Shown in pieces: positions 8,699-16,962 of a stretch of 64,000 nucleotides of DNA. The notes below the pieces were generated by a model. It saw only the letters and a program-made list of their open reading frames with translations, ran no database searches and was not told where the DNA came from. A program made the translations under genes and the position numbers. Origin of the DNA: SMYC01 sp965197495 (GTDB lineage Bacteria > Acidobacteriota > Vicinamibacteria > Marinacidobacterales > SMYC01); assembly GCA_965197495.1 (NCBI GenBank), contig OZ240210.1, forward strand, positions 1,054,001 through 1,118,000, written 5' to 3'. Position 1 is the first letter of the stretch. Each line of letters begins with the position of its first letter.

Positions 8699-9214
8699 CT
8701 CACCCCTGCCTCGCTTGTTGACGAAGGAGTTGTGTGCAGCAGGGCCCCTTTGCTCCACGGGCGTTGCCCCGTTTCAACGCTACTACCGACCCAGCCGCCA
8801 CCGTCTCGTCTTCGACCGTTTTCCCGGGGCCTCCGGTTATGCGGTCTACCTTGCTCCGTCGATTTCTCGACGGGACGAGGACGGCTTCTCCAGTTGCTTG
8901 GCATGTCCTTGTCACCGTGCTGTCCCTACCACCCCGCCAGAGGGATGTGCCTCATCAGATAGTCTGGCGACACATCCTGTTGCCTTCGTCCGACACGAGA
9001 AAACTCGGCCTCTGGGGTCTATTTTTTTGTCGGGGCCACCTATGGGTTCACTTGTGTTACGGCCCGGTGACTCGCTCACCATCCTCAAGATGGCTTTGTC
9101 AGTCAGCTTCATCCGTCTCGTTTCCTCCACGAACGTGACTCAAGCTACGGGGCGCTAACTTTTTCCCCGGTGGGACTCTCTCCCACTGAACATGCCAGCC
9201 TTCGCTGGACGCAC

Positions 9215-9338
9215 TCGTGTCCAAAAACACAAACGAACTCAAGACCCTTGCGTCGCCTTGGCCCGGTCGCAAACATAGACACTAAGCTGCTGATTTATGG
9301 TCTATTTCAAAAGGGCCGAGGTTTTGGCACAAGACGGG
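9215..9338 (+). repeat. IS-C tip joined to IS-A tip
   Basis: GTGTCCAAAAACACAAACG and CTCAAGACC (9217-9244), then CCCGGTCGCAAACATAGAC and an IS-A tip with small changes (GAGGTTTTGG, CAAGACG). 9339-9446 holds nothing I recognise. Confidence 0.65.
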
Positions 9339-9446
9339 GTATGACGACGGAGATTGACCGGGCTCGCGGTGCCCAGACCTCTTTAGATCGGAGAGGTGGA
9401 AAGCCAATGACACCGCTCACGCTTCTACATTTCTTGATGTCAGATG

Positions 9447-9491
9447 TATTTATGGGCTATTTCAAAAGGGCCGAGTTTTGGCACAGGACGG
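9447..9491 (+). repeat. IS-A tip truncating EcsC gene
   Basis: TTTATGGGCTATTTCAAAAG followed by GGCCGAGTTTTGGCACAGG and ACG. On the minus strand it supplies the last codons (VLCQNSALLK) of the truncated EcsC ORF. Confidence 0.75.
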
Positions 9492-9494
9492 GGA

Positions 9495-10344
9495 AAGCCG
9501 ACCATTGCCGCGGTAGCGGCTTGCGGTTACCAGCAATAGGCCCGCTGGAGGTGTCGAGAACGCGGTGGAACGCGGTCCAGTAGGCTTTCTGCGTTCTCCT
9601 CGTTTCCGACAGGGAGGCATCATCGGTCGCCCGAGCGGCCTGTGCGACTGACAGCGAGTCATTTGGCTTCGAGACGACATTGAACTTTGGTGCGGCGGTT
9701 CCGATAAAAGTCGTGCGGGCGATCTTCCCGATGACGTAGGTGCTGGCAGCGTCGAAGGTTCCACCTACGACACCTCCAGCGATCGGGACCATCTTGCCCA
9801 AGTTGATGATGCCTTTCTCCCCAAACTTGGTAACGAGGCGAAAGCCCACCTTCTTGTTGATGTTCTTGAGCGTCTTGCCGGCGACTTTCTTGATGGCCTG
9901 CTCGGTGAGTTTGGTGCCGAGACTGATGCCGGTGTTTTTGACGATATCCCCAGCCGCCTTTCCACACATGCAGGTGTAGCACAGAGTCCGAACTTGGTCG
10001 TTCCGAATATCGTGCCCCCCTAGATGTGCGACCGCCGCGATCATGCGAATCTGAACGTACATTACACTCGCAATGTTGGCCGGAATCGCAACCAGCATCG
10101 TGATCACGCCCCCGAGTCCCGATAGAAATCCAGACGTGCCAGCCTTCGTGACCTGCCATCGAACCAATTGACGGGCACGCTCTTCCAGGGAGCCCGTCCC
10201 CGCTGCGTAATGATTCCCGATATCCTGTGCAGACTCTAGGATGGGACTGTCCTCCACCACGAGATCGTAGAGCTGGTCGAGCCACTTCATGATGTGGTCT
10301 GGGCCGAGCTTCATGATCTCTACATCGATCTTCTTCTTTGCCAT
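9495..10344 (-). CDS. EcsC-family protein, C-terminus replaced by IS-A tip
   Basis: Opens MAKKKIDVEIMKLGPDH with ATG at 10342-10344. Residues 60-110 (RWQVTKAGTSGFLSGLGGVI and the long hydrophobic stretch to AVAHLGG) and 140-215 (IKKVAGKTLKNINKKVGFRL, LVTKFGEKGIINLGKMVPIA) are diagnostic of EcsC proteins, a membrane-associated family of unclear biochemical role. About 283 native residues remain; the last 11 come from the IS-A tip, so only a short C-terminal stretch is likely lost and the protein might still fold. A duplicate of its first 14 codons lies at 11439-11480. Confidence 0.85.
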
Positions 10345-10389
10345 GAAAGAGAACTCCTGGGAGCTGGGTTGCGCTTGACGACCTCGCCC

Positions 10390-10415
10390 GGTGCTTCCGC
10401 CATCAAGTGTTGGTG
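10390..10415 (+). repeat. MITE-166 tip
   Basis: GGTGCTTCCGCCATCAAGTG TTGGTG, the left tip only. The following CGTAACCCGCTCG...CTAGAGTTTGAG string recurs inverted at 38539-38573. No gene between 10345 and 10498. Confidence 0.5.
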
Positions 10416-10498
10416 GCCGCCGCGTAACCCGCTCGCGTGCTAGAGTTTGAGCCAGAATTCCGAAGACACAGTTCTCTCCTCGTCAGGGCCAATCCGAA

Positions 10499-10687
10499 GT
10501 GAAGAATAGCAGATGTCTCAATCCCGCATGTGCGTTGCGGGGCAAAGTCAGTTCCGGAAACATCGTTCGCCACGGATTCTACCGAACCAGGTCTGGGAAA
10601 CGCCGTCGATACCGGTGCGGCGAGTGCGGAAGACGTTCTCCTCGACGAAAGGCACGCCCTACTACCGTCTCCAACATCGAAGAGCTT
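10499..10687 (+). pseudogene. IS1-like transposase zinc-ribbon, frameshifted
   Basis: Frame 1 reads CLNPACALRGKV, GNIVRHGFYRTRSGKRRRYR and CGECG, a four-cysteine zinc ribbon. One missing base then moves the reading to KTFSSTKGTPYYRLQHRRA, the expected continuation. It is cut at 10687 by an IS-B left tip. The element at 60500-60993 is the matching C-terminal half of the same transposase family. Confidence 0.7.
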
Positions 10688-10721
10688 GTGCCTTCTATTT
10701 ATTCATCCGCCAGCCCATGGG
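10688..10721 (+). repeat. IS-B left tip
   Basis: TGTGCCTTCTATTTATTCAT followed by CCGCCAGCCCATGG; only the first ~34 bp of IS-B remain before R2 begins. Confidence 0.65.
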
Positions 10722-10832
10722 TCGGAAGTCAGCCCTGCGGCACGAAATACCCTGGATTCTGCGCGGATTCCAAGGGCGTCTAAGCTGCTGATTTGTGGTC
10801 TATTTCAAAAGGTTCGAGTCTTGGCACAGGAC
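10722..10832 (+). repeat. R2 repeat ending in IS-A tip
   Basis: GTCGGAAGTCAGCCCTGCGG through GATTCCAAGGGCGTCTAAG to GGCACAGGACG; second full copy of the composite at 4566-4677. Confidence 0.7.
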
Positions 10833-10956
10833 GGGTTAGGTCAGTTCGAACTTTGGGCGCGGCGTGATGCCGACATCCAGACGTAGACCGGGCTAACCAC
10901 CATGGACGCGCTTCGACAGCGGGTCCGGTGAATCGCGGAAGCCTGTGGTGCTCCGA

Positions 10957-10985
10957 TTAACTGGACGGTCCAATCGAGCTATAAT
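10957..10985 (+). promoter_or_regulatory. Sigma-70-like promoter giving a leaderless fmdB transcript
   Basis: TTAACT at 10957-10962 and TATAAT at 10980-10985, spaced 17 bp. The -10 box ends 6 bp before the FmdB ATG, so transcription would begin at or next to the start codon. There is no Shine-Dalgarno, consistent with a leaderless mRNA. Confidence 0.5.
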
Positions 10986-10991
10986 CTCGAT

Positions 10992-11225
10992 ATGCCGATC
11001 TTCGAATACGCCTGCTCGGAATGCGACAAGCGTTTTGAGTGGCTTGTCCTGAGTTCAAGCGAGGACGCGCCGCGCTGTCCTTCCTGCGAGAGCGACAAGC
11101 TGGAAAAGCAGCTTTCAGTCTTTGCAGTCAGTAGTGGAAACGGAGCTGCTTCTGCAACTGAGGCTCCCGGGGCCTGCGGATCTTGCGGTGACCCTCGAGG
11201 CCCGGGCTCTTGCTCACTGAACTGA
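10992..11225 (+). CDS. FmdB-family zinc ribbon protein
   Basis: 77 residues. MPIFEYACSECDKRFEWLV and DAPRCPSCESDKLEKQLS form the CxxC...CxxC zinc ribbon of the FmdB family, a putative small regulator whose role is unknown. The Ser/Gly/Cys-rich tail (ACGSCGDPRGPGSCSLN) is also usual. Intact, monocistronic and preceded by a near-consensus promoter. One of the few genes here with no sign of damage. Confidence 0.92.
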   Translation: MPIFEYACSECDKRFEWLVLSSSEDAPRCPSCESDKLEKQLSVFAVSSGNGAASATEAPGACGSCGDPRGPGSCSLN

Positions 11226-11238
11226 GTTGACCTTCGAG

Positions 11239-11433
11239 AGCCGCGGCCGTTTCACAGAACGGCGGAGGACGGCGAGTTGCTGCCGAAGAGCGACTTTCTT
11301 GAGAGCCAGCTCACGACGAGCCTTGAAGGCAAAGATGAAGGCGCGAACCAACGACGAAATCATGCCGACATGGTGCCGGCAGACCGGAGATTAATCGAGT
11401 TCGTGCGCGCGGATGAATAAATAGAAGGCACAG
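11239..11433 (-). mobile_element. IS-B left-end fragment
   Basis: Reverse-oriented match to 42393-42590: the tip (GAATAAATAGAAGGCACA read on +), the start region and the first ~40 codons of the transposase (region coding ARRELALKKVALRQQL), with small indels. The rest of the element is missing. Confidence 0.75.
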
Positions 11434-11438
11434 CACTG

Positions 11439-11480
11439 ATGGCAAGGAAGAAGATCGATGTAGAGATCACGAAGATCGAC
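11439..11480 (+). pseudogene. EcsC-type gene, first 14 codons only
   Basis: ATG at 11439 reads MARKKIDVEITKID, paralogous to the start of the EcsC gene at 10344 (MAKKKIDVEIMKLG). It is cut at codon 14 by an IS-A terminus at 11483 and preceded directly by an IS-B tip. Confidence 0.6.
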
Positions 11481-11482
11481 CC

Positions 11483-11918
11483 CGTCCTGTGCCAAAACTC
11501 GGCCCTCTTGAAATAGCTGATAAATCAGCAGCTTAGCGTCTGTGTTTGCGACTGGGCCAAGGGCTGTAGGCTCTACAATCGTCTTGGGCGGGCGGGTCGT
11601 CACCATGCAGATGACCACCTACTCGAGAGCGAATATCCAAGCGTGTTCCTGAAGTTGTGTTTCCACGCTACGCCGGTCGAGTCCACCGAGGGGCTACCAT
11701 CGTCGGCGACAATCGACGCGGCACGGTAGTAGTACTTGAGAATGCCCAAAAGTCGCTCTCGCGATACGATGAGGCCAGCGTCCTTCGCGCTTGCCGGCAG
11801 AGGGGTGATGAGCTCGTTGCCGAGACCTTGGTGGTTTCGTTCTGTCGGTCGCAAAACACAGACGCTAAGCTGCTGATTTATCAGCTATTTCAAGAGGGCC
11901 GAGTTTTGGCACAGGACG
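11483..11918 (-). mobile_element. IS-A deletion derivative with both termini
   Basis: A 436-bp element with inverted ends matching over about 65 bp (CGTCCTGTGCCAAAACTCGG ... CCGAGTTTTGGCACAGGACG). Inside is only the transposase C-terminus on the minus strand (RNHQGLGNELITPLPASAKD, SRERLLGILKYYYRAA) plus the right terminal region. It is non-autonomous and could be mobilised by an intact IS-A. No target duplication is evident. Confidence 0.8.
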
Positions 11919-12031
11919 CCGTCACCCCGCATCCCATCGAGACCCGTCTGGTCAAAATACTCGAACGCCCTGGGCTAGCTCTTCTAGCGAATACGCTTGG
12001 AGGCGTTCGATCAAGAGAACTGTGAAGACGC

Positions 12032-12865
12032 ATGAGCAGCCTTACTGATATCGATAAGCGTTATCTTGAGAAGATCCTGAACATGGGCAGCGGCTATGTT
12101 CTGGACTATACCGATGCCACTTTCGACGGATTCTTCGCGCGGCATGGTGTGAGCATCCATGGCCAAAAATATCAGACCTACGGTACCTCGAAGGCCAAGA
12201 AATTGCGGTCGTTCTGGGAACAGGAACCCGATACTTTGGTCGGGCAGGCGCTCTCCGAAATGCTGGATTCCTACGAAGCAGCTTGCGACTTGGACGGTGA
12301 GGAAGTCGATGGAACTGTCCTGGAAAAGGCGCGTGGCGTTGTGGCGCGGCTTTTGGGCAAGCCTCAGAAAACGAAACCGAAGAATACGGTCAAGGATTTT
12401 CTCTACCAAGAATTCACGATCCCCAACATTCAAAAACTTCCCGTCGAAGAGGCCGTTGTGCCGATCATTGAAGGCCGTCTGGACGAAGCACGAAAGACCT
12501 TGGAAGCAGGTGCTTATCTTTCGGTCGTGATATTATGTGGCAGCATCCTCGAAGCTGTCCTGCTTGGGAAAGCCCAAAGGGAACCAGCCCTGTTCAACAG
12601 TTCGCCTGTCAGCCCCAAGACGGCAGAGGGTAAGGTCAAACAGTTCCAGGACTGGACCCTTGCGAACTTCATCAATGTGGCCAGCGATGTAGGCGTCCTG
12701 AAGCCGGACGTGAAAAAATTCAGTCACGGCCTGCGTGATTTTCGAAACTATATTCATCCTTACCAGCAGATGATGTCTGGATTCGCTCCAGACGAACATA
12801 CGGCGAAAGTGTGTTTTCAAGTTCTGAAGGCGGCGCTCGCCAGCGTGGCAGGAGAGCGCCGGTGA
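12032..12865 (+). CDS. HEPN-like / AbiJ-type abortive-infection candidate
   Basis: 277 residues, ATG at 12032. The N-terminal half (DIDKRYLEKILNMGSGYVLD, TSKAKKLRSFWEQEPDTLVG) resembles the AbiJ N-terminal domain class found in bacterial abortive-infection proteins. The C-terminal half (SVVILCGSILEAVLLGKA to HGLRDFRNYIHPYQQ) looks like a helical HEPN/DUF4145-type domain with an RDFRNYIH motif (Arg235 or Arg238 to His242), compatible with the Rx4-6H RNase motif. A toxin-like RNase acting on infection is an inference. Intact and flanked by IS-A debris on both sides. Family naming is from memory of motifs. Confidence 0.6.
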   Translation: MSSLTDIDKRYLEKILNMGSGYVLDYTDATFDGFFARHGVSIHGQKYQTYGTSKAKKLRSFWEQEPDTLVGQALSEMLDSYEAACDLDGEEVDGTVLEKARGVVARLLGKPQKTKPKNTVKDFLYQEFTIPNIQKLPVEEAVVPIIEGRLDEARKTLEAGAYLSVVILCGSILEAVLLGKAQREPALFNSSPVSPKTAEGKVKQFQDWTLANFINVASDVGVLKPDVKKFSHGLRDFRNYIHPYQQMMSGFAPDEHTAKVCFQVLKAALASVAGERR

Positions 12866-12900
12866 AACGGTCGACAATCATGGCGATGTACCAAGAACCT

Positions 12901-12966
12901 CAAACACAGACACTAAGCTTCTGATTTATGGTCTATTTCAAAAGGGCCGAGTTTTGGCACAGGACG
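12901..12966 (+). repeat. IS-A tip
   Basis: ACACAGACACTAAGCTTCTG then the standard tip ending CACAGGACG. It removes the natural upstream region of the SEC-C gene that follows. Confidence 0.75.
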
Positions 12967-12980
12967 AGGTCATCTCCAAG

Positions 12981-13805
12981 GTGAAACGGGGACGGAATGA
13001 ACCGTGCTGGTGTGGTTCTGGACACAAGTACAAGCGGTGTCACCTCGATCGCGAGCGGGAGACACCGATGCCGCCGCCAGCCACGGCCGGTCTTATTCGA
13101 CCCTTCTTCAAGCGGAAGCAGTGCCTTCACCCGCTCGCATCGAGAGATGTCTGCGGAAAGGTGATCGCAGCCCACACAATTCAGCGCCAAGGGGCACTCG
13201 CCAGTATCGTGGACGGAACAGGACACTGCCTCACGTTCTATCGCGCGATGGGCCAGGACGTCTCTGAACCCCAGAGGCGCGGCTGGCGCGAAGCCTCAAC
13301 ATTCGCGGGATTCTGCGAGCACCATGATTCCAAGGCGTTCGCCCCGCTTGAAGGCAAGCCCTTCGTCGGTTCTCGCGAGCAGTGCTTCCTGATGGCGTAT
13401 CGGGCCGAGTGCCACGAACTGTATCAGAAACAGGCATCTAGTCGCTCCCTCGCTCGCTTGCGGCAGATCGTGGACCGGGGTCTGTCACCAGCGGACCAGA
13501 TAGCTGTGCAGGAGATACAACGCGCGCTCCGCGACGGCGTTCTGAAAAGTATAAATAATTCAAAGCGCTACAAACGAATCATGGATAGCCAGTTCTTGGA
13601 ACGTAGGTTTGACGCTTATGAGAAACTGTTTGTCCAGTTTGACGGACCGCTCGCGTTCGCCGCAGCGGGTGCACCGACACCAAATCGGTCGCTCAGCGGC
13701 GAAGAGCTGTGTGCATTGCATGATCCAGAAGCTGTAATTCCCCGGCTGTACGTGGGGATGGCACGCGCTGCGTATGGGGACGCGGTCGTCTTCGTCTGGC
13801 GGAAG
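12981..13805 (+). pseudogene. SEC-C metal-binding protein, 3' end fused to IS-A transposase
   Basis: Reads VKRGRNEPCWCGSGHKYKRC from a plausible GTG at 12981; the frame is open upstream into the IS-A tip, so the true start is uncertain. The SEC-C motif (CWCGSGHKYKRCH) binds zinc. After it come a conserved Cys/His region (CLHPLASRDVCGKVIAAHTI, FAGFCEHHDSKAF) and long helices (EQCFLMAYRAECHELY). I do not recognise the larger family. At about 13805 the frame runs without a break into the IS-A transposase, so the native C-terminus is lost. The fusion is in frame to 14711 (577 residues). Confidence 0.7.
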
Positions 13806-14940
13806 GGCGAGCCTGCCCCCTTGGGCCGCGAGGTGCTGGCCCAGATTGCATCGGTTGCCACACCCGCTACGCTGCTGCGCTGGTACCGCCACCTCATCGC
13901 AGCCAAGTACGATGGCAGCAAGAACCGGAGTCCAGGCCGACCTCCGACGGCGAAGGACATCCGTGAGCTCATTGTACGTGTTGCGCGGGAGAACCCGACG
14001 TGGGGCTATACGCGCCTGCGGGGCGCACTCAAGAGCCTCGGACATGAACTCGGACGCAACACCATCAAGAGGGTTCTCGCCGAGCACGGTATCGCACCTG
14101 CCCCGGAGCGGGGCAAGAGCATGTCGTGGAGCACCTTCATCAAGGCTCATTGGGGCGCTATCGCCGCGACAGACCTGTTCACGGTCGAGGTTGTGAACCC
14201 GTTCGGGCTCGTCCGCTACCATGTCCTGTTTGTCATCGATATCGCCACTCGCTGCGTATGCATCGGTGGGATAACCTCGGACCCCAACGGGGAGTGGATG
14301 AAGCAGGTGGCAAGGAACCTCACTGACATGTGGGATGGTTTCCTCCTTGGCAAGCGGTACCTCATCCGCGACCGGGACCCGCTATTCACCGAGGCGGTAC
14401 GTGGGCTCTTGAGAGATTCAGGCGTGAAGCCCCTCCGCCTTCCCGCAAAAAGTCCGAATCTGAACGCATACGCGGAAAGATTCGTTCTCTCCATACGTCG
14501 AGAATGTCTGGACCGCTTCGTACCTCTCAGTGAGCGACACCTACGGACAGCAGTAACCGAATACGTAGTGCACTATCACACCGAACGCAACCACCAAGGT
14601 CTCGGCAACGAGCTCATCACACCTCTGCCGGCAAGTGCGAATGACGCTGGCCCCATCGTGTCGCGAGAGCGACTTGGGGGCATTCTCAACTACTACTACC
14701 GTGCCGCGTAGATTGTCGCCGGCGACGGTAGCCCCTCGGTGGGCTCGGTCGGCGTAGCGTGGAAACAGCTTCAGGAACATGCTTCGATATTCGCTCTCGA
14801 CTCGGTGGTCGTCTGCATGGTGACGACCCGTCCGCCCAAGACGATTGTAGAGCCTACAGCCCTTGGCCCAGTCGCAAACACAGACGCTAAGCTGTTGATT
14901 TATCGGTGATTTCAAAAGGGCCGAGTTTTGGCACAGGACG
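13806..14940 (+). mobile_element. IS-A, 5'-truncated: transposase core and right end
   Basis: Transposase frame to 14711 lacks the N-terminal helices seen at 44361 but keeps TPATLLRWYRHLIAAKYDGS, the HTH-like RNTIKRVLAEHGI and the full rve-type DDE core: Asp in AATDLFTVEV, Asp in LIRDRDPLFT, Glu in NAYAERFVLSIRREC, then RNHQGLGNELI and the YYYRAA end. Then come the right terminal region and tip (14860-14940), whose last ~105 bp are inverted relative to the left end at 44233. This is the most complete IS-A body in the window. Confidence 0.85.
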
Positions 14941-14943
14941 GGG

Positions 14944-15583
14944 TCTTGGTAACTCCGAGGTCAGCCAGGAGCAGAGCCACGGGCTTGCTTCTCATCGAGC
15001 TACCACGGTCCGCGTGAAGGGTGAGCTGGTCGGGTTCAATGTCCTGCTTGCGACAGCTCTCGGCGATGAGGCGTTGCGCGAGCGCCGCACTTTCTCGGTG
15101 AGCCAGCATCCAGCCAACCACGTAGCGGGAGAAGATGTCGAGGATGACGTAGAGGTAGTAGTAGGTCCACTTGACGGGGCCACGAAGCTTCGTAATATCC
15201 CACGACCAAACCTGGTTGGGCACTTCGGCCAGCAGCTCCGGCTTCGTGTAGTTCGGATGGCGCCGTTGGTTCCGGCGCTCTCGGACCTCGCCGTGCTCCT
15301 CCAAAATCCGATACATCGTGCGAATCGAGCAGAGGTAGGTTCCCTCGTCCAGAAGCGTGGCCCACACTTGGGCGGGCGCCTTGTCGACGAACCGCTCACA
15401 GTGCAAGGCCCCGAGGACTTCCTCGCGCTCAGTCTCGTCGAGGGCTCGGTGCGGCCGAGGACGCCGCTTCGGTTCGGGCGTCACCTGGCGCCTGCGATAC
15501 AGCGTGGAACGAGCCACACCCAGAGCCTCGCAGGCTTCCGTCGTCTGCCCAATCTGCCCCGCCAGCTCCTCGGCCGCCACCAT
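14944..15583 (-). pseudogene. IS3-family OrfB transposase, C-terminus lost
   Basis: Starts ATG at 15581-15583 overlapping the OrfA stop (TGATG). HTH_21-like EACEALGVARSTLYRRRQ is followed by the rve domain with Asp in VWSWDITKLRGPVKWTYYYL and Asp in LHADRGSSMRSKPVALLLAD. It is cut after LGVTKT by an IS-A tip, removing the third catalytic Glu. The missing end exists as a separate fragment at 22028-22620. Confidence 0.85.
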
Positions 15584-16050
15584 CAGTCGTTCTCGTAGCT
15601 GTCGAGTGGATTCAGGGGGATCCCCAGTAATTCGGAGGTTTTTTTTTGGACCTCCAACATCGTCTCCATCCGAGCCAGGCGACGTTGGAGCCGGGCGTTC
15701 TCGCGCTCGAGCTCCTTGACCCGTGGATCCTCGGCCTTTGCCTTCCGGCCTCGCTTTCTCGACGCCAACCCCGCTTTGGCGACCTCGTCACGTTGGCGGC
15801 GCCAACTCGATAAATGCGACGAGTACGGGCCCTCTCGACGCAGAAGAGCAGCAACGTCACCGTCACCCTTGCAGGCATCGGCCTCACGCACTATCCGCAG
15901 CTTGTACTCCGCGGTAAAGCGTCGACGCTTCGCTTGCTCGCTCACTTCGGGATCCGGGACCCCCCCCGCATCGCGGCCGGCGGGATATCCAGTCGCCCTA
16001 CGGGCTCCCTCCGATCCCGCCGAGGTCTCTCTCTCAATCAACATACTCAT
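15583..16050 (-). CDS. IS3-family OrfA
   Basis: 155 residues. KRRRFTAEYKLRIVREADAC and YSSHLSSWRRQRD form the OrfA helix-turn-helix, followed by a leucine-zipper-like coiled coil (VKELERENARLQRRLARMET). Codons near residues 138-141 contain a run of nine A's, a plausible slippery site in IS3 elements, although OrfB here is in any case joined by a TGATG overlap. OrfA is intact but OrfB is truncated, so the element is dead. The left IS boundary is near 16115 (TGTGCCAACATCGCTGAGAC on minus). Confidence 0.85.
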   Translation of the reverse strand: MSMLIERETSAGSEGARRATGYPAGRDAGGVPDPEVSEQAKRRRFTAEYKLRIVREADACKGDGDVAALLRREGPYSSHLSSWRRQRDEVAKAGLASRKRGRKAKAEDPRVKELERENARLQRRLARMETMLEVQKKTSELLGIPLNPLDSYEND

Positions 16051-16167
16051 GCATTGATCCTCCTCCGCCCTCTACACTAATTTCAAGGGGCGAAGTGTCT
16101 CAGCGATGTTGGCACAGAGGGTCGGCACCGTTCGTGTTTTCGGACACGACGGCATCGAATCGAAATG

Positions 16168-16662
16168 TCACAGGGGCTGTAGATGTCGGAAATTCACGGC
16201 CGCACGATGATCCCGTTTCGCAACCGCGTGATACAAGTCAAGGTCGACCGTAAGCAGTGGAGTCTCCGGCGACACGACCTCCAAGAGTGCGGCGTCGGTC
16301 AGTCCGAGTCTCGGGAACGCGGAGGTGCGAGAAGCGTCCGCGCTGGCAACCACGATTTCCGTACTGTTCTCGATGAGAAATCTGAGCGTCTTGAAGAACT
16401 GGGAGCGTTCCGGCTCTTGATGCTGCGCGAGCAGATTGGACGCTTCGGTCAGCGTGTTCGGGGTGACACGGACAGCACCGACTGTGGTGGGTTCAGTGGA
16501 AGCGTTAGGCGACGTCGTGCGAATAATCTGCTGGATGAGGCGTTCGTAATCGCCTTCCAAGAAACTCTTTAGCCGCTTGTGCTTGGCTATCAGGTGACGG
16601 CCTGTCGTGCCGACGATGAGCAGCACCAGCAGGTTGGCGTCGATGAACCAACCGGTCGGCAC
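16168..16662 (-). CDS. PIN-domain ribonuclease
   Basis: 164 residues beginning MPTGWFIDANLLVLLIVG. The acidic quartet of a PIN fold is visible: Asp8, Glu73 in NTLTEASNLL, Asp123 in RLGLTDAALLEVV and Asp140/142 in LTVDLDLYHAV. It would cleave RNA in the cytoplasm. It starts 3 bp after the stop of the upstream ORF (16666-16959), the arrangement of a two-gene toxin-antitoxin-like unit, but that ORF lacks a recognisable antitoxin DNA-binding domain. VapC-like call by fold, role inferred. Confidence 0.75.
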   Translation of the reverse strand: MPTGWFIDANLLVLLIVGTTGRHLIAKHKRLKSFLEGDYERLIQQIIRTTSPNASTEPTTVGAVRVTPNTLTEASNLLAQHQEPERSQFFKTLRFLIENSTEIVVASADASRTSAFPRLGLTDAALLEVVSPETPLLTVDLDLYHAVAKRDHRAAVNFRHLQPL

Positions 16663-16665
16663 GGT

Positions 16666-16959
16666 TCAATCCGCCCCCTTCAGAACGCGATGCTTGACGG
16701 AGATGACGCGGCCTGATTGATCGTTGACGGTCACGATCTTGTAGGACCGTCGCACGTTCTCGCCGGGACTCAGCTGTGGTGCGATTGCTTGGAGACTGTT
16801 GATCGTTCCGGTTGGCCGCAAGAAGCTGAGTGTGATTCTCCAGACATCCGATCCTTCGTCGAACTCCATCTCTTCGAGGGCGATGTAGCTGATCTTGTCG
16901 TAGGCGAAGACATCGGCTACGTACTTCCTGGCCGTCTGCGCTGCCTGCTTCACGTCCAT
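16666..16959 (-). CDS. Conserved hypothetical partner of PIN gene
   Basis: 97 residues from ATG at 16959 (MDVKQAAQTARKYVADVFAY); an earlier ATG at 16983 is possible, but GAGAGGG lies at good distance before 16959. Pattern: N-terminal helix, then beta-rich ISYIALEEMEFDEGSDVWRI, RSYKIVTVNDQSGRVISVKH. It resembles a PepSY-like small fold, but no function is known to me. It forms an operon with the PIN protein (3-bp gap) and could neutralise or target it. Confidence 0.6.
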   Translation of the reverse strand: MDVKQAAQTARKYVADVFAYDKISYIALEEMEFDEGSDVWRITLSFLRPTGTINSLQAIAPQLSPGENVRRSYKIVTVNDQSGRVISVKHRVLKGAD

Positions 16960-16962
16960 GAC

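Larger units (their letters stand above)
8084..9214 (-). mobile_element. Group II intron with degenerate ORF
   Basis: On the minus strand the element starts GTGCGTCCAGCG, fitting the GUGYG group II 5' end, followed by about 500 bp of non-coding RNA-like sequence (AGTGGGAGAGAGTCCCACCG among others). A reverse-transcriptase start then appears at 8698 (MTKSPITLQELRRRIYVKAK), typical of group II intron-encoded proteins. A domain-V-like hairpin follows the RT remnant at 8200-8234. The 5' exon is an IS-C tip and the 3' exon is the DUF1585 fragment, so the two sides do not belong to one gene. The 3' boundary is approximate. Confidence 0.7.

Noticed and set aside
8646..9158. Plus-strand ORFs of 134-170 residues
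   Set aside because: They are antisense to the group II intron RNA region and have no family features.
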